Shown here piece after piece: positions 1-6,050 of a stretch of DNA of 6,145 nucleotides. A model generated the notes under the pieces. That model did not search any database. It saw nothing but the letters and a program-made list of their open reading frames with translations, and was not told the DNA's origin. Positions within the stretch are counted from its first letter, which is position 1, and each line of letters starts with the position of its first letter. This stretch comes from Bacteroidales bacterium (lineage in GTDB: Bacteria > Bacteroidota > Bacteroidia > Bacteroidales > UBA4181), in assembly GCA_031260845.1 (NCBI GenBank), contig JAISKR010000076.1, positions 1 through 6,145 on the forward strand, written 5' to 3'. A program made the position numbers and the translations under genes.

Positions 1-592
1 ACTGAATGTGCTTTTCAGCCGTGCCGATTGCCTTAATCGTTGCACCATCGTTGATTTGTAACGAACCTTTATCACCTGTTGAGGTAAATTGAATGGTTAC
101 ACCCGGCTCAATGGTCAGCACAGCGTTGTTTTGCACAAACAGAGTGCTACCCGCAAAGAAGTAGTCAATCGGCAAACCCAAATCTTTGAGAGTGATGTTC
201 GCGGTAATGGGCGAGGTCAACTCAATGGGCTGCGGCAGTTCCATGGCGATGGTAACGATGTAGGTTGCCACTTCGCCATTTTCAGCCACCACCACGTAGG
301 GCAGGGGCGTTGTGAAGTTCTGGGGCACACCCGTTGCCGGCGCTACGGTTGCCTTGGGCGAGGCTTCAATGACGGGCGCCAAGGCTGTCACATTTGTGCC
401 GTAGGGCACTGTGGCGGTAATGGTCTTTGCCGTCTGGTTAATCACTCCCGCCACGGGCGGCTGCAAACTGTTGAACACAAACGAGATAATTTGCTTCTCG
501 TCAGACTTTGTAACGTCGTCCGTTTCGCACGACGTCACTGCCATTGCTACTGCTGCGAGCGCAAAGGCTGCATTTCTAAATACTCTTTTCAT
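1..592 (-). CDS. Surface lipoprotein, DUF5018-like plus beta-helix start (partial)
   Basis: The minus frame from the ATG at 592 stays open for 197 codons and runs off the left edge, so the C-terminus is missing. Residues 1-21 form a lipoprotein signal peptide: basic MKR, an Ala/Val-rich core, and lipobox VTSC with Cys22 as the lipidation site. The next residues, ETDD, are acidic, resembling the export signal that sends Bacteroidota lipoproteins to the cell surface. Residues about 34-117 resemble the DUF5018 beta-sandwich family, with an FVFNSL start, a TVPYGTNVTAL strand pair and a YVVVAENGEVATYIVTI strand. From about residue 150, phrases such as LTIEPGVTIQF and LQINDGATIKAIGTAE look like the first rungs of a right-handed beta-helix. 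The likely role is a surface binding or adhesion protein; no enzyme motif is visible. There is no Shine-Dalgarno site; the leader is U-rich. Lipoprotein status is confident, domain names moderate, ligand unknown. Confidence 0.85.
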   Translation of the reverse strand, partial: MKRVFRNAAFALAAVAMAVTSCETDDVTKSDEKQIISFVFNSLQPPVAGVINQTAKTITATVPYGTNVTALAPVIEASPKATVAPATGVPQNFTTPLPYVVVAENGEVATYIVTIAMELPQPIELTSPITANITLKDLGLPIDYFFAGSTLFVQNNAVLTIEPGVTIQFTSTGDKGSLQINDGATIKAIGTAEKHIQ

Positions 593-732
593 GTTGAAAA
601 AAATTAAAATGAATAAAAAAAAATAATGATAAAAAAATAAAAATTTGCGATACGAAAAAACGGAACAAGGACTGAACTTTTTTAAAAATTCTTCCGTTGC
701 TCCGTTGGTTGATAAAAAACTTTTCCTTATTT

Positions 733-760
733 TACGCGCGTGCGCATATATTATATATGT
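733..760. other. Alternating pyrimidine-purine (Z-DNA-prone) tract
   Basis: Positions 733-751 alternate strictly between pyrimidine and purine, including a CG-rich core (ACGCGCGTGCGCA). After one phase break, 752-760 alternate again as TATATATGT. Such sequence can adopt left-handed Z-DNA under negative supercoiling. It ends seven bases before the (TG) microsatellite, which has the same property. Any role in the cell is inference. Confidence 0.5.
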
Positions 761-766
761 CTCGCG

Positions 767-822
<56 letters not shown>

Positions 823-838
823 ATACAAAAATCCGACA

Positions 839-865
839 CTTCCAAATGATTTGGAAGATTTTTTT
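839..865 (+). terminator. Rho-independent terminator-like hairpin (plus strand)
   Basis: A perfect 8-bp stem pairs CTTCCAAA (839-846) with TTTGGAAG (850-857) around the loop TGA. It is followed by A and seven T (859-865), giving terminator polarity on the plus strand. The stem is A+T-rich, so strength is uncertain. No credible plus-strand gene precedes it, so it could end an unannotated transcript or be a protein-binding dyad. Confidence 0.5.
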
Positions 866-952
866 GCAAGCGGCAATTGCTCGAAAGAAGTAACACACTG
901 TTTTTCATTTTACTGATATTTTTAACGGCACAAAAATACTATATGTTTTTTT

Positions 953-990
953 AAAAAAATACCCCCCTTTGCGGGTATTTTTAGTTTTTT
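953..990. terminator. Bidirectional intrinsic terminator
   Basis: A 10-bp stem pairs AAAAATACCC (955-964) with GGGTATTTTT (973-982) around an 8-base loop. T-rich runs follow on both strands: on the plus strand to about 990, and on the minus strand from the A-run beginning at 953. It could end leftward read-through from the methyltransferase-like gene, whose stop lies about 420 bases away, and insulate the lipoprotein gene. This is the strongest terminator in the window. Confidence 0.7.
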
Positions 991-1059
991 TGAAAAAAAA
1001 TGAAAAATAATTATCAATGATGAATGATAAATGGTTAATTCCTGACGGCAGCAAAAGCC

Positions 1060-1130
1060 AGACCGACAGTGTTAATAATACAACCGAGTAACTAAACTGA
1101 CACTGACAGGTTTTCAACACTGTCAGGTCT
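1060..1130. repeat. Inverted repeat with a competing inner hairpin
   Basis: The left arm AGACCGACAGTGTT (1060-1073) is the reverse complement of the right arm AACACTGTCAGGTCT (1116-1130) apart from one missing base. A third related segment, CTGACAG (1103-1109), can pair with CTGTCAG (1120-1126) inside the right arm, giving a mutually exclusive smaller hairpin. The arrangement suggests a decayed mobile or dispersed repeat, or a structured RNA; neither is shown. Confidence 0.6.
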
Positions 1131-1143
1131 TTACAATACGATA

Positions 1144-1173
1144 GTGATACGTTGTGATACATTGTGATACGTT
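1144..1173. repeat. Three 10-bp tandem repeats (GTGATACRTT)
   Basis: The units are GTGATACGTT (1144-1153), GTGATACATT (1154-1163) and GTGATACGTT (1164-1173), differing at one position. The period is close to one helical turn, so the units lie on the same face of the DNA. The array sits directly before the 40-bp palindrome. Confidence 0.85.
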
Positions 1174-1180
1174 GTTTATG

Positions 1181-1220
1181 ACCTACGAACATTTCGTAGA
1201 TCTACGAAGGTTTCGTAGGT
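1181..1220. repeat. 40-bp double palindrome
   Basis: Two copies of a 17-bp palindrome, CTACGAA-CAT-TTCGTAG and CTACGAA-GGT-TTCGTAG, are joined by AT, with AC and GT at the ends. The whole 40 bp is also self-complementary except for the two 3-base spacers, so 34 of 40 positions are symmetric. It can form one long hairpin or two small ones. It could be a dispersed palindromic element or a binding site for a dimeric protein. Confidence 0.85.
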
Positions 1221-1221
1221 T

Positions 1222-1253
1222 AAACATGAAACCTCTACGAGGTTTTAATGTTT
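1222..1253. repeat. Stem-loop with 7-bp plus 6-bp stems
   Basis: AAACCTC (1229-1235) pairs with GAGGTTT (1239-1245) around the loop TAC. An outer stem, AAACAT (1222-1227) with ATGTTT (1248-1253), extends it across a small bulge. The 5' arm can instead pair with AGGTTTC (1208-1214) in the preceding palindrome, so alternative folds exist. There is no clear T-run, so I do not call it a terminator. Confidence 0.65.
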
Positions 1254-1284
1254 GTCATGGTATGCTGTTTTCTATTGATATGAA

Positions 1285-1298
1285 TGCCCGATAGGGCA
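1285..1298. repeat. Small hairpin TGCCC-GATA-GGGCA
   Basis: A perfect 5-bp G+C-rich stem closes a 4-base loop. On the plus strand it is followed by AAAATAC; there is no T-run on either side. It may be a minor mRNA 3'-end structure of the leftward gene, or chance. Confidence 0.35.
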
Positions 1299-1320
1299 AA
1301 ATACAACTGAATCACAACCG

Positions 1321-1409
1321 TATAACTATGTATAACTATATATAACTATATATAACAACTGTATAACTATTGTATAACCTGTATTTACCTGTATTTACCT
1401 GTATTTACA
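1321..1409. repeat. Tandem array of about 10-bp units reaching into a stop codon
   Basis: Nine units follow one another: TATAACTATG, two copies of TATAACTATA, TATAACAACTG, TATAACTATTG, TATAACCTG, two copies of TATTTACCTG and a final partial TATTTACA. The unit drifts from a TATAAC type on the left to a TATTTAC type on the right. The last unit overlaps the 3' end of the methyltransferase-like gene: the TAA stop at 1407-1405 (minus) lies within it. Most units are 10 bp, with two of 11 and one of 9. Confidence 0.85.
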
Positions 1410-2184
1410 CTTCCCTCGCTAATACTTCAAACGTTGTCTTTTTTCCGGCGTGGTAGGTCATTGCTGTATCGAAAATCCATGTCCAGCGTCGGGCGTCGGG
1501 TTTTGTCGTGATGGGATGGTAAACGGATATGTTTCTTTCGATGAGTTGATTGTCAGGCGAATAAATCTTTTCTTCATAGTCGGCAACTATGCAAGAATGT
1601 TGCACAGGTAAGTTTTTGATATGATACGCCTGCACTTTTTCGCGAAAAGCCCTCAGTTCGTCTTTTTCCAAATCAAAAAATTGCAACAGATAATCCACTA
1701 ATAAAATATCTAACTGATTGATAATGTTGCATGAACACACAAAATCGTAGATATTCAAATCGGGTAGGGAAGTCGGCACAATGGAATCCAGCGGCGGACG
1801 TGATTTTTTATAGCGATATTGCCGCGCATAGTGATATACCGGTTCAATAAACCCTGAAATATCGCAGGTTATCAGTTGCACATTGCCCAATTCCTTTGCT
1901 TTTCGCCTCACCGGCGCCGGATGACGAACGTCTGCAAGCGTTACCGAGGCAAAGAGGTGGCTCAACTCGTCGAGCGGCACGTCCAACAACCATCCGCTAC
2001 CCAGAATGATGCACGACTGCCTGTTTTTGCTCAATGCCGATTGTAGCACAAACTGCCGCGTATTTTGCAGATGTATGTCCCAACCTTGCTTTTCGCGCCC
2101 GTAGCGCCGCAAAATGCCCGACTGGTCGTCGTAATAGCCCATTTTTCGGTATATCCGCTTCGGATTTAAAAATTCAAAAAACAT
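1405..2184 (-). CDS. SAM-dependent methyltransferase-like protein, function unknown
   Basis: This 259-residue soluble protein has no signal peptide or membrane segment. Residues 57-70 (SCIILGSGWLLDVP) match the first strand and glycine-rich loop of class I SAM-binding folds. VTLADVRHP (81-89) gives the acidic residue, Asp85, after strand 2. NVQLITCDISG (101-111) fits strand 3 and its Asp. YDFVCSCNIINQLDIL (146-161) fits strand 4. The C-terminal third (about 190-255) forms strands including VQHSCIVADYEEKIY. The substrate is not apparent. The ATG at 2184 follows an A/T-rich leader typical of Bacteroidota; Met15 is an alternative start. The gene is divergent from the efflux operon, 153 bp apart, which may mean shared control but does not prove a link. 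The fold is moderately sure; activity is unproven because SAM-fold homologues can be inactive. Confidence 0.75.
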   Translation of the reverse strand: MFFEFLNPKRIYRKMGYYDDQSGILRRYGREKQGWDIHLQNTRQFVLQSALSKNRQSCIILGSGWLLDVPLDELSHLFASVTLADVRHPAPVRRKAKELGNVQLITCDISGFIEPVYHYARQYRYKKSRPPLDSIVPTSLPDLNIYDFVCSCNIINQLDILLVDYLLQFFDLEKDELRAFREKVQAYHIKNLPVQHSCIVADYEEKIYSPDNQLIERNISVYHPITTKPDARRWTWIFDTAMTYHAGKKTTFEVLAREV

Positions 2185-2229
2185 TTGTTAATTATGATGC
2201 GTTTATCCCCTTTTACGTAATAAAATGGA

Positions 2230-2237
2230 TAAAGTTA
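2230..2237 (-). promoter_or_regulatory. Possible -7 box for the methyltransferase-like gene
   Basis: On the minus strand this reads TAACTTTA, one base from the Bacteroidota -7 consensus TAnnTTTG. It lies about 45 bp upstream of the start codon at 2184. No clear TTTG -33 element is found at the expected distance, so support is weak. Confidence 0.25.
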
Positions 2238-2262
2238 TTTTTTGATTGAAAAAAATAGCAGT

Positions 2263-2278
2263 TCCTTAAATTTTAGGA
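2263..2278. promoter_or_regulatory. Imperfect 16-bp dyad, candidate operator
   Basis: The sequence TCCTTAAATTTTAGGA is self-complementary except for one symmetric mismatch pair. It lies in the divergent spacer, 21 bp upstream of the -7 box of the efflux operon and so over its -33 region. A repressor bound here would block that promoter. No regulator gene is present in the window. Confidence 0.3.
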
Positions 2279-2299
2279 TTATTTTTGTTGAAATATTTA

Positions 2300-2307
2300 T
2301 ACCTTTG
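2300..2307 (+). promoter_or_regulatory. Bacteroidota-type -7 promoter box of the efflux operon
   Basis: TACCTTTG matches the -7 consensus TAnnTTTG fully. It lies 30 bp upstream of the ATG at 2338, which would give a short leader. A TTTG occurs at 2284-2287, but its 12-base spacing is shorter than the usual 19 or so, so the -33 element is weak or absent, as might be expected for a regulated promoter. Confidence 0.55.
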
Positions 2308-2337
2308 CGCATGATTTATTCCGTCATGAACAATTAA

Positions 2338-3810
2338 ATGAATATGAAGCAATATCTCAGTATTCTGTGCTTTTTCTGCACCTTTCAACTCTCTGCACAA
2401 ACCCGCTTGACGTTAGAGCAATGCCTGAACATGGCGCTCGAACACAACAAGTCGATAGCCATTGCGCAGGAACAGGTTGGTCAGGCAGCGGCTCAAAAGA
2501 AAGTGGCGCATAGCAGTTATCTGCCCAAAGTGGATGCTACCGCTGCCTATCTTTACAGTTATCAATCCATTTCGTTGCTGTCGGCTGATAAATTTGCGCC
2601 CGTAGGAACGCTGCAACCCGACGGCACTTTGGGTTTTACCGCCGAACAGGTCAACAACGGCTTTACGATGGTGGATGGGAAGCCTGTGCCGTTGGACGCC
2701 AACGGACAACCGTTCAACCCGAAAGTCAATCCCGAAAAGGTACAGTGGAAAAACTATGCCTACCTGCCCAAAGATGCGTTTTCGCTGCCTTTGCACAACA
2801 CTGTGCTCGCCAATATCGGATTGACTCAGCCGCTGTATATGGGCGGACGGATACGCGAACTCAACAGGATAGCGGATTTCGCCCAATCCATTGCCAAAAC
2901 GCAACTGACCGCCGAACAGACCGAAACGCTTTACAGCGCCGAAGAAAACTATTGGCAGGTGGTGTCGCTGACGCATAAAGTGCGCATTGCCGACGAATAC
3001 AAGGCGTTGATGAGCAAGTTGGAAGCCAATCTCGAAGCCTTGCAGGAAGAAGGAATGGCGACCAAAAATGACGTGCTGAAAGTGAAAGTGAGAACGAACG
3101 AGGTAAATGTATCGCTTACCAAAGCCAACAACGGATTGCGCCTCTCAAAGATGGCGCTTTGCCGCCTGATTGGTATGCCGTTGGACAGCGACATAGCCTT
3201 GGAAGAAACGTTTGAAGGCGCTTTGCCGACGGCGGTAATCGACAGTTCCGACGTATGGCGCAACCGCGCCGAACTGCAAAGCCTCGATTATCTGGGGAAA
3301 ATAGCGGAATCGAAAGTGAAGATAGCGCAGGCGGGACATTTGCCTACTCTTGGGCTTAAAGCCGGGTATCTGTACGCCAATCCCAATCCTTACAATGGAT
3401 TTATGCCCGAATTTGCGGGGAATTTTACGGTAGCGGTAGCCTTGCAGGTGCCTATTTTCCATTGGGGGGAACACCGCCAAACGGTCAATGTAGCCCGTAG
3501 CGAACGCAACATTGCCCAACTGAAACGCGAAGAGGCGTCCGAAAAAATCGAACTGCAATACACACAGGCGCGTCTGCGCATCAAAGAGGCAGCCCAACGC
3601 TCGGTAAGCGCCCACAAGAATCTGGAACAGGCGGAAGAGAATCTGCGTTATGCCAATATGGGATTTGAGGAAGGCATGGTGCAGGTAGCAGGTGTACTGG
3701 AAGCGCAAACGGCGTGGTTTTCGGCTTATTCCGAAATGATAGACGCCCGAATAGAAACGGAACTGAGCGAAGCATATCTTAAAAAAGTTAGCGGCGTTTG
3801 GACAAAATAG
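2338..3810 (+). CDS. TolC-family outer-membrane efflux protein
   Basis: This 490-residue protein is the outer-membrane channel of a tripartite exporter. Residues 1-20 form a signal peptide (LSILCFFCTFQLSA) with likely cleavage before QTRLTL. Two outer-membrane efflux repeats follow. The first, about 22-285, has an LEQCLNMALEHNKSI helix, the family phrase LTQPLYMGGRI (162-172) and long periplasmic helices. The second, about 308-485, has AESKVKIAQAGHLPTL, the strand phrase VAVALQVPIFHWGEH and a terminal coiled coil. Residues about 83-150 form a Pro/Gly/Asn-rich insertion in the first repeat, probably an enlarged surface loop, as is common in Bacteroidota homologues. Length is normal. Met3 is an alternative start. 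It is the first gene of the operon, 20 nt before the adaptor gene. The family is certain; the substrate is unknown. Confidence 0.95.
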   Translation: MNMKQYLSILCFFCTFQLSAQTRLTLEQCLNMALEHNKSIAIAQEQVGQAAAQKKVAHSSYLPKVDATAAYLYSYQSISLLSADKFAPVGTLQPDGTLGFTAEQVNNGFTMVDGKPVPLDANGQPFNPKVNPEKVQWKNYAYLPKDAFSLPLHNTVLANIGLTQPLYMGGRIRELNRIADFAQSIAKTQLTAEQTETLYSAEENYWQVVSLTHKVRIADEYKALMSKLEANLEALQEEGMATKNDVLKVKVRTNEVNVSLTKANNGLRLSKMALCRLIGMPLDSDIALEETFEGALPTAVIDSSDVWRNRAELQSLDYLGKIAESKVKIAQAGHLPTLGLKAGYLYANPNPYNGFMPEFAGNFTVAVALQVPIFHWGEHRQTVNVARSERNIAQLKREEASEKIELQYTQARLRIKEAAQRSVSAHKNLEQAEENLRYANMGFEEGMVQVAGVLEAQTAWFSAYSEMIDARIETELSEAYLKKVSGVWTK

Positions 3811-3830
3811 ATTAAATAAAAATATCATCA

Positions 3831-4823
3831 ATGAAAAAGTACAATCTTTTAGTCGGATTTATAGGCTTAATCGTATTGATAGCCGGTCTTTCGGTTGCCG
3901 GATGGTTCATGTTGCGCCCCGAACCTCTGATATTGCAGGGCGAGATTGAAGCCACGGAAGTACGTGTGTCGGGCAAGGTACCCGGGCGCATCAGCGAATT
4001 TTACGTGTCGGAAGGCACACAGGTCAGTAAGGGCGACACCTTGCTGCTGCTCGACAGTCCCGAACTGCTGGCTAAGTTGGAACAGGCGCAGGCTGCCGTT
4101 GCCGCTGCCGAAGCGCAGAATCGCAAAGCCATCGGCGGAACGCGCAGCGAACAAATTGCCGCCGCTTACGAAATGTGGCAAAAAGCCGAAGTGGGAACGG
4201 ATATTGCCCGCAAATCGTTTATCCGCGTACAAAACCTGTATGCCAAGGAAGTAGTCACCACCCAACAGCGCGACGAAGCCGAAGCGCAGTACAACGCTGC
4301 CACGGCTACCGCCAAAGCCGCCAAAGCGCAATATGACATGGCGCTGAACGGCGCACAGGCAGAGGACAAGCAAGCGGCTCTGGCAATGGTAAACCGTGCA
4401 AAAGGCGCACGCGACGAAGTGGAATCCTACCTGCGGGAAATACGCCTTACCTCGCCGGTTGCAGGCGAAGTATCCGAGTTGTACCCCAAAGCCGGCGAGT
4501 TAGTCGGCACAGGCACGCCCATCCTGAGCATCCTTCGGTTGGACGACGTTTGGGCTACGTTCAATATCCGCGAAGACCTGCTGCCGGGTTTCAGCATCGG
4601 CAAGGAACTGAAAGTGTCCATCCCTGCGTTGGGCAATCGCACACTGACATTCAAGGTAACTTATATCAAGTCGTTGGGCAGTTATGCCACTTGGAAAGCA
4701 ACCAAAGCGACCGGCGAATTTGACGTCAAAACATTCGAGGTACGCGCCAAGCCTGTCGAAGACGTCGAAGGACTGCGCCCCGGTATGTCGGCGCTTTATC
4801 AAATTGAGAAATTGAAGAATTAA
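3831..4823 (+). CDS. HlyD/EmrA/YbhG-type periplasmic adaptor (membrane fusion protein)
   Basis: This 330-residue protein links the inner-membrane permeases to the TolC channel. Residues 7-27 form an uncleaved N-terminal membrane anchor. Residues 35-75 are the first half of a lipoyl-like domain (GEIEATEVRVSGKVPGRI, then VSEGTQVSKGDTLLLLD). Residues about 76-203 are an Ala/Glu/Gln-rich coiled-coil hairpin that would contact the channel. The second lipoyl half, RLTSPVAGEVSELYPKAGE, starts at 205, and a beta-barrel region runs from about 236 to 325 with GLRPGMSALYQI near the end. The order and length match the YbhG/EmrA group. It starts 20 nt after the TolC gene and ends 9 nt before the permease gene, so co-transcription is likely. 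Its last codons and the gap to the next gene are built from 8-bp repeats. Confidence 0.94.
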   Translation: MKKYNLLVGFIGLIVLIAGLSVAGWFMLRPEPLILQGEIEATEVRVSGKVPGRISEFYVSEGTQVSKGDTLLLLDSPELLAKLEQAQAAVAAAEAQNRKAIGGTRSEQIAAAYEMWQKAEVGTDIARKSFIRVQNLYAKEVVTTQQRDEAEAQYNAATATAKAAKAQYDMALNGAQAEDKQAALAMVNRAKGARDEVESYLREIRLTSPVAGEVSELYPKAGELVGTGTPILSILRLDDVWATFNIREDLLPGFSIGKELKVSIPALGNRTLTFKVTYIKSLGSYATWKATKATGEFDVKTFEVRAKPVEDVEGLRPGMSALYQIEKLKN

Positions 4824-4832
4824 GAAATTGAA
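4801..4832 (+). repeat. Four imperfect 8-bp tandem repeats at a gene junction
   Basis: The units are AAATTGAG (4801), AAATTGAA (4809), GAATTAAG (4817) and AAATTGAA (4825). The last ends on the base before the permease ATG at 4833. The first units encode the adaptor's C-terminal residues; the third carries its TAA stop. Gain or loss of a unit would alter the adaptor's end and its distance to the next start. Confidence 0.75.
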
Positions 4833-6050
4833 ATGTCTGATACCAATCAATACGACGAAAATATTTCCGGTAACGAAAAACGGGGTGTTATTCCGGTTCT
4901 TCGTCGCGAATGTCGCCGTATGCTGCAACAGCCGGTATATCTGACCATCACACTGCTGCTGCCTGTCTTTTGTTATGTCTTTTTTGCTTCGCTCACACGC
5001 GAGGGTATGCCCCGACAACTTCCTTTGGCGGTAATTGATTTGGACAACAGCGCCCTGTCGCGCTCTATTATTCGCCGGATAGACGCATCGCCGCAAACGA
5101 GGATAGCCGCGCACTTTTCCGATTATCACGAAGGCAGAAGCGCCATGCAAAGCGGGGACGTTTTCGGGTTCATCATCTTTCCCAAAAATCTGCAAGCCGA
5201 CGCCATGGCGGGACGGCAGCCGCAGATAGCCTTCTACACCACCAACACCTACCTCATCGGCGGCTCGTTGGTCATGCGCGACCTTTCCGCCATTACCGCC
5301 CTTTCTTCGGCGTCGCTCAACATTGGTATGCGGGCAGGGCGCGGACAGTCGCCTGTGGAAATTGCCGCCAACGTGCAACCTGTCGCAACGGATTTTCACA
5401 CCCCCGCCAATCCGTGGACAAGTTACTCGATTTACCTGTCCGTCATTCTGTCGCCGGGTTTGCTGTGCATCCTTGTTCTGCTGACCACCGTTTACGCGAT
5501 GGGCATCGACATGAAACGCGACGGCGCCCAGTGGCTCGACACGGCAGGCGGCTCTATCGTGTGGGCATTGACCGGAAAACTGCTGCCTTATACCCTGCTG
5601 TTTTCGCTGATGGTATGCGCCGGAAACACGCTATTCTTCAAATTTCTGCATTTCCCGTGCAACGGCAGTTTCTTTGCCATGCAGGTAGCCGGCGTAGCGA
5701 TGGTCGTTGCTTTTCAAGCGGTAGCCATTTTCATGCTCAGCCTGCTTAGAAATTTCAGCATCTCGCTCACTATTGCCGGAGTAGCGGGCGTGCTGGGGCT
5801 TTCCTTTTCGGGACTTACCTTTCCGATAGAAATCATGGACGCCCCGCTGCAAATGTTCTCGTGGGCGTTTCCGATAAGGTATTACCTCTTTATCTATATG
5901 AACGTAGCCATGCACGGCTTGTCCGCTCTCAACGTGCTGGGATATTACCTGATATTGGCGGCATTCGTGTTGTTCCCTATCCCGTTATTACCGCGATTGA
6001 AGAAAATGGCGAAGAAACAACCGGCAGAAATATTAACAACACCAGCATGA
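4833..6050 (+). CDS. ABC-2 type transporter permease
   Basis: This 405-residue inner-membrane protein belongs to the ABC-2 permease group that includes E. coli YbhS, YbhR and YhhJ. A cytoplasmic N-terminus with RREC leads into the first membrane helix, about 34-55. A large extracytoplasmic domain follows, about 56-195, starting with LPLAVIDLDNSALSRSIIRR, as is typical of the family. Five helices then lie at about 198-222, 243-266, 283-306, 310-330 and 365-386. The family phrase SGLTFPIEIMDAPLQMFSWA followed by FPIRYYL (326-352) is clear. No Walker A or B motif is present, so it needs a separate ATPase. It begins 9 nt after the adaptor gene and overlaps the next permease gene by four bases (ATGA). 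The substrate cannot be read from the sequence. Confidence 0.93.
   Translation: MSDTNQYDENISGNEKRGVIPVLRRECRRMLQQPVYLTITLLLPVFCYVFFASLTREGMPRQLPLAVIDLDNSALSRSIIRRIDASPQTRIAAHFSDYHEGRSAMQSGDVFGFIIFPKNLQADAMAGRQPQIAFYTTNTYLIGGSLVMRDLSAITALSSASLNIGMRAGRGQSPVEIAANVQPVATDFHTPANPWTSYSIYLSVILSPGLLCILVLLTTVYAMGIDMKRDGAQWLDTAGGSIVWALTGKLLPYTLLFSLMVCAGNTLFFKFLHFPCNGSFFAMQVAGVAMVVAFQAVAIFMLSLLRNFSISLTIAGVAGVLGLSFSGLTFPIEIMDAPLQMFSWAFPIRYYLFIYMNVAMHGLSALNVLGYYLILAAFVLFPIPLLPRLKKMAKKQPAEILTTPA

Noticed and set aside
89..607. 172-codon plus-strand open frame
   Set aside because: It is antisense to the lipoprotein gene, has His/Arg/Cys-rich composition, and lacks any domain.
931..938. Minus-strand TATTTTTG as a promoter -7 box for the lipoprotein gene
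   Set aside because: It fits TAnnTTTG but lies about 340 bp from the start codon with no -33 element; in A+T-rich DNA a chance match is likely.
905..1192. 95-codon minus-strand open frame
   Set aside because: It crosses the bidirectional terminator and an inverted repeat and has low-complexity Phe/Lys runs, as expected of translated A+T-rich spacer.
1144..1409. CRISPR array
   Set aside because: Units are only about 10 bp, with no unique spacers of regular length and no cas genes nearby.
2413..2976. 187-codon minus-strand open frame
   Set aside because: It lies antisense within the certain TolC-family gene and has Arg/Gln/His-rich shadow composition.
3145..3831. 228-codon minus-strand open frame
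   Set aside because: It is antisense to the TolC-family gene along most of its length, with no recognisable motif.
4500..5399. 299-codon minus-strand open frame, the longest antisense one
   Set aside because: It spans the junction of the adaptor and permease genes on the opposite strand, is Arg/His/Gln-rich, and has no domain signal; both sense genes are clear family members.
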